Source: Eggerthellaceae bacterium
GTDB lineage: Bacteria; Actinomycetota; Coriobacteriia; Coriobacteriales; Eggerthellaceae
Length of the DNA stretch: 29,791 nucleotides
Assembly (NCBI GenBank): GCA_900753095.1
Contig: CAADXT010000106.1
Span: 1 to 29,791, forward strand
Reading direction: 5' to 3'
Under the pieces are notes generated by a model that was given only the letters and a program-made list of their open reading frames with translations, ran no database searches and was not told the DNA's origin. The position numbers were made by a program, and so were the translations under genes. This document shows, in pieces, positions 19,843 to 29,200 of the stretch. The stretch's first letter is position 1. Each line of letters opens with the position of its first letter.

Positions 19843-21540
19843 TCAGTTTCGCGGCGCAGGAGGCTGGCCATGCGGAGGTTCTTCCTCGTGGTACACCTGA
19901 GCGGTGTACTCGCGAATCGGCTCTTCTGCAGGCGTTTCCCTGCGCGCTGCGGCGGCGCTCGAAGCGTTACGCCCTGCCATCCCTGCCTCCTGCTGCGAAG
20001 CGCCCCTCTCTGCCGCTACAACCGCCTCGGCACGCTCGGGATGATGCATCAAGTCGATGCAAATGCTGATGTACTCCCATACCAGAAGCACAAGCAGGAT
20101 GGTCATAACGATCAGGTAGCCGATCACCGCACCGGGCAAGCCCGTGAAGTCGATGAGCAGAATAGGCACGAACAGCGAGAAGCCGAAAGTGATCACGTAG
20201 AGCTTCATAACCGACTTCTGGCGGCGCAGCACCGTAATCACCTGATACAGGAAGTCGATGATGGCAGTAACGCCACCGGCGGCGATCATGATGTAGCTCA
20301 AGCCGCGGAACTGTTCGAAGTCGATGCCGTACATGAAGCTCATGATGGGAATGCCGATCCACCCCATGAAGAAGATGACCACCAACGTCAACGCGATCAC
20401 CAGCGCAACGATGGCCAGGATAACCAGATGGAAACGGTTGCGCTTTTCCGCATCGGCCCACATCTGCGCCATGCGCACCAAGAGCGGCTTGTACACGAAG
20501 CCCACCGTAAGCAAAATTGCCTGGGCGGGGAAATATAGCGCGTTGAAGTACAGTTGGTTATCGTAGCTCAGCGCCGTTTCCATAACGAACTTGGGCATAT
20601 TGTCGATCAGCGCATACATGAACAGGGCGATGAACGCAGGTGCGCACTGCTTGAACAGGGCGATGACACTCTCTGCGCTTTGCCTGCGCGACTTCGGCGT
20701 TTCCAGCAGCGCAAGCGGGAAGGTAAGCACTATGAAAGTCGCAACGGCCGCCACCGCCATCGCGATGCTGGCAAGCCCCAAATCACGTGTTATCAGCAGG
20801 AACAGCGAGAACACCAAGAACACGACCACTGAGCGAAAGGCCTGGGAAATGCCCGCCAGGTAGAGTTTGTCCATCTGCTGCAGGCGCCCCTCGTACACAT
20901 CGGCCAGGCCGTCGACCATCTTGTACACGCATACGCCCATGCAGATGGTGAACATCTGCTCGTTGTATCCGCGAATGCCGCAGTACACGTAGGCAACCAC
21001 CATCATCGCGATGCAGGTGATAACGCGGCTTATCTGGTAATCGGAAAACGAATGAGCCTGCTTGATGTCCGACACCTGATAGGTGCGCATGCCGAAGTTA
21101 CCGATGATCATCAACAGCGTTCCGATGATGAACGCCATCGAGAACATGCCTGCCTGCTCAACGCCGCAAAGCTGCGTTACCACGATGGTGAGAACGGGAA
21201 ACACCATGCCCCACGCACCTGTGCCGATGGTGTTGCAGATATAGTCGCGCGTGGTTTTATGGGAGGCGAACTCTTCTTCCTGATCGAACGAACCCTCCGA
21301 TACCACGCCCAGCAAACGATTGCACCAATCGTTGATGGCTTTCTTAACCGGATTCATCTTCTTCGGCTTACGGGGCTTGCGTTCAGGCTTGCGCCAACGT
21401 TTGCCCTCCCCGCGCGCCTCGCGGAACCCGTCGGCAAAGGAAACCGTGGACCCTTTGGCGTTCGCCTGGCGCGCAGCCGTGCGCGCACGTTCCCTGAAGG
21501 ACTGGCTGCCCTGCGTATTCCTCGCGTGTCTTCCCTGCAT
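19843..21540 (-). CDS. Wzx/MOP-type polysaccharide flippase
   Basis: The protein (565 residues from the chosen start) has a basic cytoplasmic start of about 60 residues (RKPERKPRKPKK), then about 12-14 membrane helices arranged as in MOP-family O-antigen/teichoic acid flippases, e.g. GAWGMVFPVLTIVVTQLCGV, QAGMFSMAFIIG, and a hydrophilic tail of about 65 residues rich in Ala, Glu and Pro. Such proteins move lipid-linked glycans across the membrane. The frame is open to 21726, but a perfect TATAAT lies at 21622-21627 inside it, so I start at ATG 21540; the ATG at 21357 is an alternative. No glycosyltransferase genes are adjacent, which is unusual, so the substrate is unknown. Confidence 0.78.
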   Translation of the reverse strand: MQGRHARNTQGSQSFRERARTAARQANAKGSTVSFADGFREARGEGKRWRKPERKPRKPKKMNPVKKAINDWCNRLLGVVSEGSFDQEEEFASHKTTRDYICNTIGTGAWGMVFPVLTIVVTQLCGVEQAGMFSMAFIIGTLLMIIGNFGMRTYQVSDIKQAHSFSDYQISRVITCIAMMVVAYVYCGIRGYNEQMFTICMGVCVYKMVDGLADVYEGRLQQMDKLYLAGISQAFRSVVVFLVFSLFLLITRDLGLASIAMAVAAVATFIVLTFPLALLETPKSRRQSAESVIALFKQCAPAFIALFMYALIDNMPKFVMETALSYDNQLYFNALYFPAQAILLTVGFVYKPLLVRMAQMWADAEKRNRFHLVILAIVALVIALTLVVIFFMGWIGIPIMSFMYGIDFEQFRGLSYIMIAAGGVTAIIDFLYQVITVLRRQKSVMKLYVITFGFSLFVPILLIDFTGLPGAVIGYLIVMTILLVLLVWEYISICIDLMHHPERAEAVVAAERGASQQEAGMAGRNASSAAAARRETPAEEPIREYTAQVYHEEEPPHGQPPAPRN

Positions 21541-21621
21541 GTTACTAAGAACTGGCCTTTCTATCTGCAGCGCCAACAGGCGCGTATAAACATAAGCGCA
21601 GGAAAACCCTGCGCTGAGCCG

Positions 21622-21627
21622 ATTATA
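21622..21627 (-). promoter_or_regulatory. -10 element upstream of the flippase
   Basis: A perfect TATAAT on the minus strand about 80 bases before the chosen start. No good -35 is present at 16-18 bases. A GCGCAGG/CCTGCGC hairpin (21598-21616) follows at about the expected transcript start. Confidence 0.4.
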
Positions 21628-21820
21628 AAGCCGCGCAACAGCGTGCCGCCCCGATGCCATCACGTAACAGGAAACGCGCACGTGGAATGCACGAGATAAG
21701 CAAAATAGCTCGCGGGCGCAAAGCAAACCACGCCACGAAAAGGCCTATCATGGGTGCAAGCCCACAAAACGTTCGTAGATGATCGGTTGCGTGTTCCGCC
21801 ATGCGCAGAAAGGAAGAGCC

Positions 21821-22045
21821 ATGAAAATCGGATCGGTGATTCTTGGTTTCGTGATGATATGCGTCGGCATCGTCGACCTTGCTGGTCAAGCTCCGGTGCT
21901 GGGCATCCACCCTGCCGTCTGGTTCATCTTAGGCGTGCTGCTCATCTGCTCTGATTCGGCTTGGGAAAAGCTCGCAAAGAAGAAAAAGCCTCACGGCGGC
22001 GAACCCAAGCCTGAGCCCGAAGACGAAGATTCCGACCGCAATTAG
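21821..22045 (+). CDS. Small membrane protein, unknown function
   Basis: The 74-residue protein has two hydrophobic helices (about 4-21, GSVILGFVMICVGIVDLA, and about 30-44, AVWFILGVLLICSDS) and a charged cytoplasmic tail (KLAKKKKPHGGEPKPEPEDE). No family recognised. The ATG follows AAAGGA; an upstream in-frame ATG at 21779 lacks a binding site. It stands alone, divergent from the flippase, and a hairpin-like segment (ATTAGC/GCTAAT enclosing GCAGG/CCTGC, 22040-22076) follows the stop without a T tract. Confidence 0.7.
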   Translation: MKIGSVILGFVMICVGIVDLAGQAPVLGIHPAVWFILGVLLICSDSAWEKLAKKKKPHGGEPKPEPEDEDSDRN

Positions 22046-22153
22046 CCTATTGATCAGGCAGGACCCTGCTTGCTAATAGCGCAGCCGCTTGCAGCTGCAT
22101 TCCCTTGCTCGTCAACCCCTTTCATATGAGCATACCCGCAGGTGTTATCGAAA

Positions 22154-22184
22154 GTTCTCAGAAATGAGAACTTTTCTCATTTCT
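22154..22184 (+). promoter_or_regulatory. Overlapping palindromic operators before the fur-like gene
   Basis: GTTCTCA-GAAA-TGAGAAC (22154-22171) overlaps a perfect 25-base palindrome with arms AGAAATGAGAA and TTCTCATTTCT (22160-22184, centre CTT). The shared TGAGAA block can belong to either. The pair ends 1 base before the -35 of the promoter, a place where a bound regulator would affect polymerase. Confidence 0.7.
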
Positions 22185-22185
22185 G

Positions 22186-22213
22186 TTGACAGAAGCGTTT
22201 CTGCCCATAAAAT
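22186..22213 (+). promoter_or_regulatory. Promoter of the fur-like/exporter operon
   Basis: A perfect TTGACA (22186-22191) and TAAAAT (22208-22213) are separated by 16 bases. Overlapping its start region, TGAGATTCGTTTTCA (22213-22227) is an imperfect Fur-type 7-1-7 repeat. Confidence 0.75.
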
Positions 22214-22232
22214 GAGATTCGTTTTCAAATCA

Positions 22233-22261
22233 GCGGCACCTCGCCTTGCTTCAGGTGCCGC
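22233..22261 (+). promoter_or_regulatory. Leader hairpin before the fur-like gene
   Basis: GCGGCACCT (22233-22241) pairs perfectly with AGGTGCCGC (22253-22261), 11-base loop, ending 24 bases before the ATG. There is no T tract. It may protect the transcript or affect translation. Confidence 0.4.
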
Positions 22262-22285
22262 GCATAAACCAACGAAAGCTAGGGC

Positions 22286-22714
22286 ATGACGCAGAACGGC
22301 AGCACAAAGCAATACCGTACCAAGCAAAAGGAGCTTATCCTTTCCTGTATTCAGGCGCATCAGGGCACTTTTTTCACCAGCAAGGACATCATCGCCGCGC
22401 TGGCAGACCAAGGGGCAAAGGTTGGCACCGCCACGGTGTACCGCAATCTTGAGCGCCTTGAGGAAGAGGGCATTATCGCCCGCACCAGCATCGAGGGCAA
22501 CTCGAGCGTGTGCTACCGCTTTTTGCCCGATGTGCCGGAGGACGTGTACTTTTTCCTGAAATGCGAGGGCTGCGGTACCCTTTCCCCCATCGACTGCGGC
22601 GAGCTGCAGAAGCTCTACGAGCACGTTATCGAGCATCATCATGTGCGCATCAATCCCACGAAGACGGTGCTGTACGGCTTGTGCGAATCGTGCCTTGCAA
22701 AGCGAGGTGAATAG
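22286..22714 (+). CDS. Fur-family metal-responsive repressor
   Basis: The 142-residue protein has the Fur winged helix (TSKDIIAALADQGAKVGTATVYRNLERLEEEGI, seen as segments around residues 31-63) and a dimerisation domain with two CxxC pairs (Cys93/Cys96 and Cys133/Cys136) that hold structural zinc. EHHH (116-119) is present. The usual His-rich stretch just before the first CxxC, which supplies sensing-site ligands in many Fur proteins, reads VYFFLKC here, so the sensing site is altered and the metal cannot be predicted. It is 2 bases ahead of a putative metal exporter in one operon with operator palindromes at its promoter, so it probably autoregulates and controls export. Confidence 0.92.
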   Translation: MTQNGSTKQYRTKQKELILSCIQAHQGTFFTSKDIIAALADQGAKVGTATVYRNLERLEEEGIIARTSIEGNSSVCYRFLPDVPEDVYFFLKCEGCGTLSPIDCGELQKLYEHVIEHHHVRINPTKTVLYGLCESCLAKRGE

Positions 22715-22716
22715 CA

Positions 22717-23673
22717 ATGGCCGAGCTTATCCCCCACCTCCTGGAACATGCCTTCGAGGACACCGTCTACTTGGTGCCGTTTCTGCTTGTTACGTATTTC
22801 CTGCTTGAGCTGCTTGAGCACAAGGCGGGCAACCGTACAGAAGAGCTGGTGCAGAAGGCCGGCCGTTTGGGCCCAGCCGTTGCCGCGATTCTGGGCGCCA
22901 TCCCCCAATGCGGCTTTTCCGCAGCAGGCGCAGCGTTGTTTTCCAGCAGGGCCATCACCCTGGGCACCCTGTTCGCCGTGCTGCTTTCCACTTCCGACGA
23001 GATGCTGCCGCTGTTCATTGCCGAGCAGGTGGATTGGCACGTGATGGCGGGCATTCTTGCCACCAAGGTTGCTATCGGCATGATCATGGGCTTCGCAATC
23101 GATGGCGTGCTGCGCCTTCGCCTGCGCTTCGTCCAGGAAAAAGCCGCAGAAGAGCATGCCCACGAGCATGAGCATTCCTGCAACTGCGAGCACAAGCACG
23201 AAGAAGAGCACGCCTTCGGGCCAGACCATTGTCACAATCCCAGCTGCCACTGCGATGCCGGCCACAGCGGCTGGGGCGAAATCGTAGCAAGCACGGTGAA
23301 GCACACGCTTCAGGTTTCGGCGATCGTGTACCTTATCTCGCTTGCACTGGTTGCCGTTATGGAGGTAGCCGGCGAAGAGGCCGTGGCTACGTTTCTCGCC
23401 TCCAACCCAAGCTTGGCCATATTCGGCTCCGCCCTGGTAGGACTCATCCCCAACTGCGGCGCCAGCGTGGTTATCACGCAGCTGTATCTCGATGGCATGC
23501 TGGGCACGGGTGCCATGCTCTCAGGCCTGCTCGTCTCTGCAGGTGTGGGCTTGCTGGTCCTGTTCGGCGAGAACCGTCGCCCCAGGCAGAACATCGCCAT
23601 TTTGGCGGGGCTTTACGCCACCGGCATATGCTGGGGCTCGCTGTTCCAGGCGCTGGGCGTTACGTTCATGTAG
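22717..23673 (+). CDS. Putative heavy-metal/manganese exporter (ArsP_2-like)
   Basis: The 318-residue polytopic membrane protein resembles the ArsP_2 family (putative 10-TM heavy-metal exporters, also named putative manganese transporters). Two halves each hold a P-x-C-G motif, IPQCGFS (Cys65) and IPNCGAS (Cys247), in matching helices, suggesting an internal duplication. Between them is a cytoplasmic-type loop very rich in His and Cys (about 146-183, e.g. HAHEHEHSCNCEHKHEEE) that could bind metal. It starts 2 bases after the Fur-family gene, so it is translated with it, and a bidirectional terminator follows. The substrate is not settled by sequence. Confidence 0.82.
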   Translation: MAELIPHLLEHAFEDTVYLVPFLLVTYFLLELLEHKAGNRTEELVQKAGRLGPAVAAILGAIPQCGFSAAGAALFSSRAITLGTLFAVLLSTSDEMLPLFIAEQVDWHVMAGILATKVAIGMIMGFAIDGVLRLRLRFVQEKAAEEHAHEHEHSCNCEHKHEEEHAFGPDHCHNPSCHCDAGHSGWGEIVASTVKHTLQVSAIVYLISLALVAVMEVAGEEAVATFLASNPSLAIFGSALVGLIPNCGASVVITQLYLDGMLGTGAMLSGLLVSAGVGLLVLFGENRRPRQNIAILAGLYATGICWGSLFQALGVTFM

Positions 23674-23715
23674 GCCTTATGCGACTGGCGAGGGGCGCGC
23701 AAAACCCATAAAACA

Positions 23716-23754
23716 GAAAAGGCGACCGACATGCTGTCGATCGCCTTTTCTTTG
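23716..23754. terminator. Bidirectional terminator between exporter and patatin genes
   Basis: AAAAGGCGA and TCGCCTTTT, extended inward by CGACA/TGTCG, form a long stem around 23717-23750, followed by CTTTG on the plus strand and by TTTTCTG on the minus strand. It separates two convergent genes. Confidence 0.88.
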
Positions 23755-23775
23755 CGCGGGAGAAATGTAAAGCAG

Positions 23776-24678
23776 CTATTCCCCTGCTTTCAGCCACTCG
23801 ATTATCTCGGGCAGCTGCTCTTGGTACTGGTTATAACCGTCGAAATAGCTGGCACGCAACCGCTCCATGTCGGTGGTGCTGTTCTCTACCGCCATCTTGT
23901 CCGCATACACAATGTATACCTTGCCCGTTTCAGCAAGCGCCTCAAGCTTATCAAGCTCGGCATTGTAGCGCTCGTTGCGCGTAAGCAGCGCTTCCTTCAC
24001 CTTGGGATATTTGCGGAAGCTGTTCGCGATGGCGCGTGCTCCCCTGCCGATTTCCTCGGTAGGCTTGCGGAAGCCCTTAGGACGCGTGAGCACCGCCAGA
24101 ATGCGCGGGCAGCCGGAATCAAGCGCCAGCTGCAACGGAATACCCGCCCCAACGCCCAAGCCGCCGTCGAAGTACACGTGCCCGTCGATTTCCACCGGAG
24201 GCATCACCACAGGAAGCGTGCTGCTGGCACGCACACGCACCATCAGGTCTTCCAACGTGGGCATATCCTCCCTGCGCCACACCACCGACTCGCCGGTATC
24301 GCGGTCGAAAGCCTGCATGGAGCAGGGCGTGGGATTGGCTTTGAACGCCTCGAAGTTGAACGGCAGAACGCCATCGGGCAAGCCCGCTTCCTCGTAGATC
24401 CAATGGGCCGAGAACATGCCTTTGCCCTCGATGAAGCTCTTAGCACCGCCGAATTCAGGCTCCAGCGCAAAATCGGTGAAGCTGGCACGGGTTCGCCACA
24501 CATCGCCCGAAAGGAAGTTCACGGTATTGCTTGAGCCTGCGGAAATACCGCATACATGCCCGAAGCTGATGCCTTGCTCAAGCAAAAGCGATGCCATTGC
24601 CGAAGTGTAGCTGGCGCGCATGCCGCCGCCCTCAAACATCAACACCGTATTTGCTGCATGAAAGTTTACTTTCCTCAT
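23776..24678 (-). CDS. Patatin-like phospholipase
   Basis: The 300-residue protein has the patatin catalytic pattern: oxyanion loop GGGMR (17-21), nucleophile elbow GISAG with Ser46, and the dyad aspartate in FDGGLGVGAG (Asp171). Such enzymes hydrolyse acyl esters of lipids. There is no signal peptide or membrane helix, so it is probably cytoplasmic or loosely membrane-bound, like YjjU-type homologues. GAGGGGC lies just before the ATG at 24678. It is a single gene between terminators. The physiological substrate is unknown. Confidence 0.92.
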   Translation of the reverse strand: MRKVNFHAANTVLMFEGGGMRASYTSAMASLLLEQGISFGHVCGISAGSSNTVNFLSGDVWRTRASFTDFALEPEFGGAKSFIEGKGMFSAHWIYEEAGLPDGVLPFNFEAFKANPTPCSMQAFDRDTGESVVWRREDMPTLEDLMVRVRASSTLPVVMPPVEIDGHVYFDGGLGVGAGIPLQLALDSGCPRILAVLTRPKGFRKPTEEIGRGARAIANSFRKYPKVKEALLTRNERYNAELDKLEALAETGKVYIVYADKMAVENSTTDMERLRASYFDGYNQYQEQLPEIIEWLKAGE

Positions 24679-24769
24679 GATGCCCCTCGTTTCTTTTTCC
24701 TATTCAGGATACCCGCATATTCCCAGCTCAAAAACAAACGGTTGCGTATCCGTTGACGGGTTTTGAGCA

Positions 24770-24802
24770 CAAAAAAGCCCGCTCGAACTCGTCGAGCGGG
24801 CT
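24770..24802 (-). terminator. Terminator of the gltBD operon
   Basis: On the minus strand AGCCCGCTCGA, CGAGT loop and TCGAGCGGGCT are followed by TTTTTG. The perfect 11-bp stem begins 22 bases after the gltD stop. Confidence 0.93.
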
Positions 24803-24824
24803 CCCCAGTGAGAGGGCGTATTTT

Positions 24825-26285
24825 TTAGCCAAGCAGGTCGGCTGCCACTTCTTTAGCGCATGCCAGACCATCGGCGAGAGAGTTAACCACCAGCGTGGAA
24901 CCGTGCTTTGCGTCGCCTGCAGCATAGATGGGCGTTTCGCCCTCATGCTTCACGCGATGCGTGCCTTCCACCATAACCGGACGAACACCGCGGCCATCGG
25001 TCACCTCAGCACCCAGCGCATCGTAGATGCCGCGCTCTGGGCCCGTGAAGCCGCATGCGATAAGCACAAGCTGCGCGGGCATGGTGCGCTCAGTCTCCAT
25101 CATGCGCTGCGGAGCACCCTGGCTCCAGTCGAGCGTAACCACGCGCAAGCCGCTCACATGGCCCTCTTCGCCCATGACCTCTGCCGTATCGGCAGAGAAC
25201 GAGCGGGGGTCTTCCTGGAAGTGCTCGATTGCCTCGCGTTGGCCGTAGTCGGTCTTCTTCACGAAGGGCCATTCGGGCCACTGGTTGGAAGCGGTGCGCG
25301 TCTCGGGTGGAGCTGCGTTGTACTCAAGCTGATGAACGCTCTTGGCGCCCTGACGGATAGCCGTTGCGATGCAGTCGGTACCCGTATCGCCGCCGCCGAT
25401 AACCACAACGTCCAAGCCCTTTGCGGAAATCGCAGGCTCAGTGCCGCTGATTACCGACTTCGTGGAAGAAGTGAGGTAATCGACTGCGAACACCACGCCT
25501 TCCTGATCGGCGCCGGGAGCGGCAAGGCCGCGCGGAGCCGCGGCGCCAACAGCGACAACCACCGCGTCGAAATCGGACTTCAAGCGCTTGGCCACTGCTT
25601 CCTCGGAAGCGTCGGTGTTCAGCTCGAAGGAAATGCCGTTCTCCTCAAGGAACTTGATGCGACGAGCAACGATCTCCTTGGGCAGCTTCATGTTCGGGAT
25701 GCCGTACATCAGCAAACCGCCTGCCGCGTCATGACGCTCGAACACGGTGACGCGAATGCCCGCTTCGGCCAGCTGCCATGCAGCGCCCAGGCCACAGGGG
25801 CCAGAGCCAACCACGGCGACCTTCGGCGCGTCAGCTGCAGGCGCCGGAATAGGCTTCGGGCCGCCTGCCGCCCACTGATGGTCGGAGATAGCGCGCTCGT
25901 TGTCGCGGATGGTGGTTGCGCCCTCGATGGAGGCAAGGTTGCAAGCCGCCTCGCACAGCGCCGGGCACACACGGCCGGTGAACTCGGGGAACGGGTTGGT
26001 AAGCGAAAGACGCTCAGCCGCTTCGTCCCACAAGCCGCGGTACACCAAGTCGTTCCACTCGGGGATGAGGTTATGAAGCGGGCAGCCCGAAGGACGCGCC
26101 TTGCCGAAGCTGAAGCCGGCCTGGCAGAACGCCACGCCGCACATCATGCAGCGGCTTGCCTGCACCTGCTGGTCAGCCTCGGAAAGCGGCTGCGCGAACT
26201 CCTGGAAGTCCTTGATGGCCTCGAGCGCCTCGCGCTCGCCATGAGCAACGCGATCGTGCTCGAGATATGCTCCTGCCTTGCCCAT
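24825..26285 (-). CDS. gltD: Glutamate synthase small subunit
   Basis: GltD passes electrons from NAD(P)H through FAD and iron-sulfur centres to the large subunit, which makes two glutamates from glutamine and 2-oxoglutarate. The 486-residue length is normal. Cysteines for the iron-sulfur clusters lie in RCMMCGVAFCQAG, GCPLHN and GRVCPALCEAACN near the N-terminus. The FAD site is VAVVGSGPCGLGAAWQLAEAG (seen in parts) and the NAD(P)H site VVVIGGGDTGTDCIATA. The start overlaps the gltB stop (TAATG), so the two are translated together. The NADPH/NADH preference cannot be told from what I see. Confidence 0.96.
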   Translation of the reverse strand: MGKAGAYLEHDRVAHGEREALEAIKDFQEFAQPLSEADQQVQASRCMMCGVAFCQAGFSFGKARPSGCPLHNLIPEWNDLVYRGLWDEAAERLSLTNPFPEFTGRVCPALCEAACNLASIEGATTIRDNERAISDHQWAAGGPKPIPAPAADAPKVAVVGSGPCGLGAAWQLAEAGIRVTVFERHDAAGGLLMYGIPNMKLPKEIVARRIKFLEENGISFELNTDASEEAVAKRLKSDFDAVVVAVGAAAPRGLAAPGADQEGVVFAVDYLTSSTKSVISGTEPAISAKGLDVVVIGGGDTGTDCIATAIRQGAKSVHQLEYNAAPPETRTASNQWPEWPFVKKTDYGQREAIEHFQEDPRSFSADTAEVMGEEGHVSGLRVVTLDWSQGAPQRMMETERTMPAQLVLIACGFTGPERGIYDALGAEVTDGRGVRPVMVEGTHRVKHEGETPIYAAGDAKHGSTLVVNSLADGLACAKEVAADLLG

Positions 26286-29200
26286 TACTGGCGCCCCTTT
26301 CCTACGATCTCGTATGCCTCTTCAAGCGCTTCTTCATGGCTCTTGCCTTCAGCTTCCGCTGCGGCAACGATCTGCAGAACGCGCTCGTACTCAACCGGGA
26401 TAACCTTCACAAAGTGCTGCTTCATGGCCTCGAAGCGATACAGCATCTTGATGCCGCGCGGGCTCTGCGTGTACTCAACATGCTCTTCGATGAGGCTGTG
26501 GATAAGCTCGATTTCGCTTTCGGTGGGAACCTCGAGCTTCACCGAGCCCATGTTGCAGCGGCTTGCCAGCGTACCGTACTCGTCGTAGACGTACGCCACG
26601 CCGCCGGTCATGCCTGCTGCGAAGTTCAAGCCGACCTCGCCCAGGATAAGGGCAGTGCCGCCGGTCATGTACTCGCAGCCGTGGTTGCCAACGCCTTCTA
26701 CCACGATAGTGGCGCCGGAGTTGCGCACGCCGAAGCGCTGACCCGCAAGGCCGTTCACGAAGCCGCGGCCCGAGGTTGCGCCGAAGAAGGCGACGTTACC
26801 CACGATGGTGTTCTCATCGAATTTATAGGTGGCATCTTCGGAAGGATGCACCGAAAGGATGCCGCCGGAAAGGCCCTTGCCGAAGTAGTCGTTCGCATCG
26901 CCCGTGACGTTGAGCGTAACGCCCTTCGGGATGAAGGCGCCGAAGCTCTGGCCAGCGGAGCCTTCGCAGTCGATGGTTACCGAGCCATCGGGCAGGCCCT
27001 CAGGGTGAGCCTTGGTCACAGCCGCACCCAGGATGGTGCCCACGCAACGGTTCACGTTGGCGATATCGGCACGGAAGCGGACCGGCTTCATGTGTTTGCG
27101 AGCTTGCTCGGTCATGGGCAGGAACAACGTCGCGTCAAGCGACTTGTCGAGCTCCACGTCGTACTTCATCTGCGGCAGGAAATGACGGCCGGCCGCACCG
27201 GGGATGTGGGCGCCGAACTCGCACTCGCCGTTGGCAAGGACCGGGGAAAGGTCGAGCAGGTTCGCCTTCCAGTTGCCTGGAACCTCTACCTGACGCAGGC
27301 ACTCGGGATGGCCCACCATCTCGTCTACCGTGCGGAAGCCGAGCGAAGCCATAACCTCGCGCAGCTGCTCGGCAACGAACATCATGAAGTTCACCACATG
27401 CTCGGGCTTGCCGCGGAAGCACTTGCGCAGGCGGCAGTTCTGCGTTGCGATGCCTGCCGGGCAGGTGTCCTGCTGGCAATCGCGCTGCATCAGGCAGCCC
27501 ATGGCGATAAGCGGCATGGTTGCGAACCCGAATTCCTCGGCGCCGAGCAGGCAGGCAACGGCAACGTCCTTGCCGTCCATCAGCTTGCCGTCTGCTTCCA
27601 GCACAACGCGGGAACGAAGGCCGTTCTGCAGCAACGTCTGCTGAGCTTCGGCGATGCCCAGCTCAAGCGGCAAGCCCGCATGCCAGATGGAATCGCGCGG
27701 AGCAGCGCCCGAGCCACCGTTGTGGCCGGAGATCAAGATCTTGTCGGCTGCGCCCTTGGCAACACCGGTGGCGATGGTGCCAACGCCGGCCTCGGATACC
27801 AGCTTCACGGAAACGCGCGCGTTGGGGTTGGCGTTCTTCAGGTCGAAGATCAGCTCTGCCAAGTCCTCGATGGAGTAGATGTCATGATGCGGCGGAGGCG
27901 AGATCAAGCCGATACCCGGCGTAGACTGACGCACCTCGGCGATCCAGGGGTACACCTTCTTGCCCGGCAGATGACCGCCTTCGCCTGGCTTTGCGCCCTG
28001 GGCCATCTTGATCTGAATCTCGATGGCAGAGGAGAGGTAACGGCTCGTAACGCCGAAGCGACCAGAGGCGATCTGCTTGATGGCAGAGTTCATGGAGTCG
28101 CCGTTGGGCAACGGGGTCTCGCGCTTCGGGTCCTCGCCGCCTTCGCCGGAGTTGGAGCGGCCGCCCAGGCGGTTCATGGCGATGGCCATGCACTTGTGAG
28201 CCTCTTCAGAAATGGAGCCATAGCTCATAGCACCCGTGTTGAAGCGCTTGACGATGTTCTCGGCAGGCTCAACCTCTTCCAGCGGAACCGGCGTGCGGTC
28301 GGTTACGAAGTCGAGCAGGTCGCGCAAGCGAATGGCGCGGCCTTCCTGATGCAGATGGTCGCTGTACTCCTTGAACATCTCGAAGTTGCCCTCGCGGCAA
28401 GCGTGCTGCAAGAGGTAGATGGTCTGCGGGTCGATGAGATGCTCTTCGCCGCCCTGCGGACGCCACTTGGTGAGGCCCAGGGAAGGCAGCTGGTCGGGAG
28501 CAGGCGTGCTCAGGATGGCAACCGCATCATCGTAGCGCTGGTTCTCCTCACGCTGAACGTCGGCAACGCCCAAGCCGCCCACGCGAGAAACCGTGCCCGC
28601 GAAGTACCTGTCGATGAACTCCTGCTTGAAGCCAACCGCCTCGAAGATCTGGGCGGAATGGTAGCTCTGAACCGTGGAGATGCCCATCTTCGACATGATG
28701 GAGGTGATGCCAGCGGTAACAGCCTTGTTGTAGTTGGCGATGCCCTCTTCGGCAGATACCGCCAAAGCGCCCTTTGCCGCCAGGTCGGCGATGCACTCGT
28801 GGGCCATATAGGGGTAGATGCCGGAAGCAGAGTAGCCGACCAGCGCAGCGAAGTCGTGCGCGGAGATGGCGTCGCCGGTCTCAACCACGAAGTCGGCGAA
28901 GGTGCGAACGCCCACGCGGATAAGGTGGTTGTGAACGGAGGAAACGGCCAGAAGCGAAGGGATCGGCACTTCGCCTTCGGCGGCGCGATCGGAAAGCACG
29001 ATGATGCTTACGCCGCCGCGCACAGCCTTCTCCACGTCGGTTGCTAAGTTGTGCAGCGCCTCTTCCAGAGCACCCTCGCCCGCATCGCGGCGATACGTGG
29101 CGCTGAAACGCTGGGCCTTGAATCCAACGCGATCAACTGCGCAGATGCGATCGAACTGGCTTTTCGTGAGCATGGGCCCATCGAGGCGGATCAGCTGGCA

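Noticed and set aside
24753..26588. 611-codon plus-strand frame opposite gltD
   Set aside because: Shadow of gltD; it crosses the gltBD terminator and the gltB/gltD junction.
26267..29047. 926-codon open frame on the plus strand opposite gltB
   Set aside because: It mirrors the gltB reading frame, has no ribosome binding site and no family resemblance.
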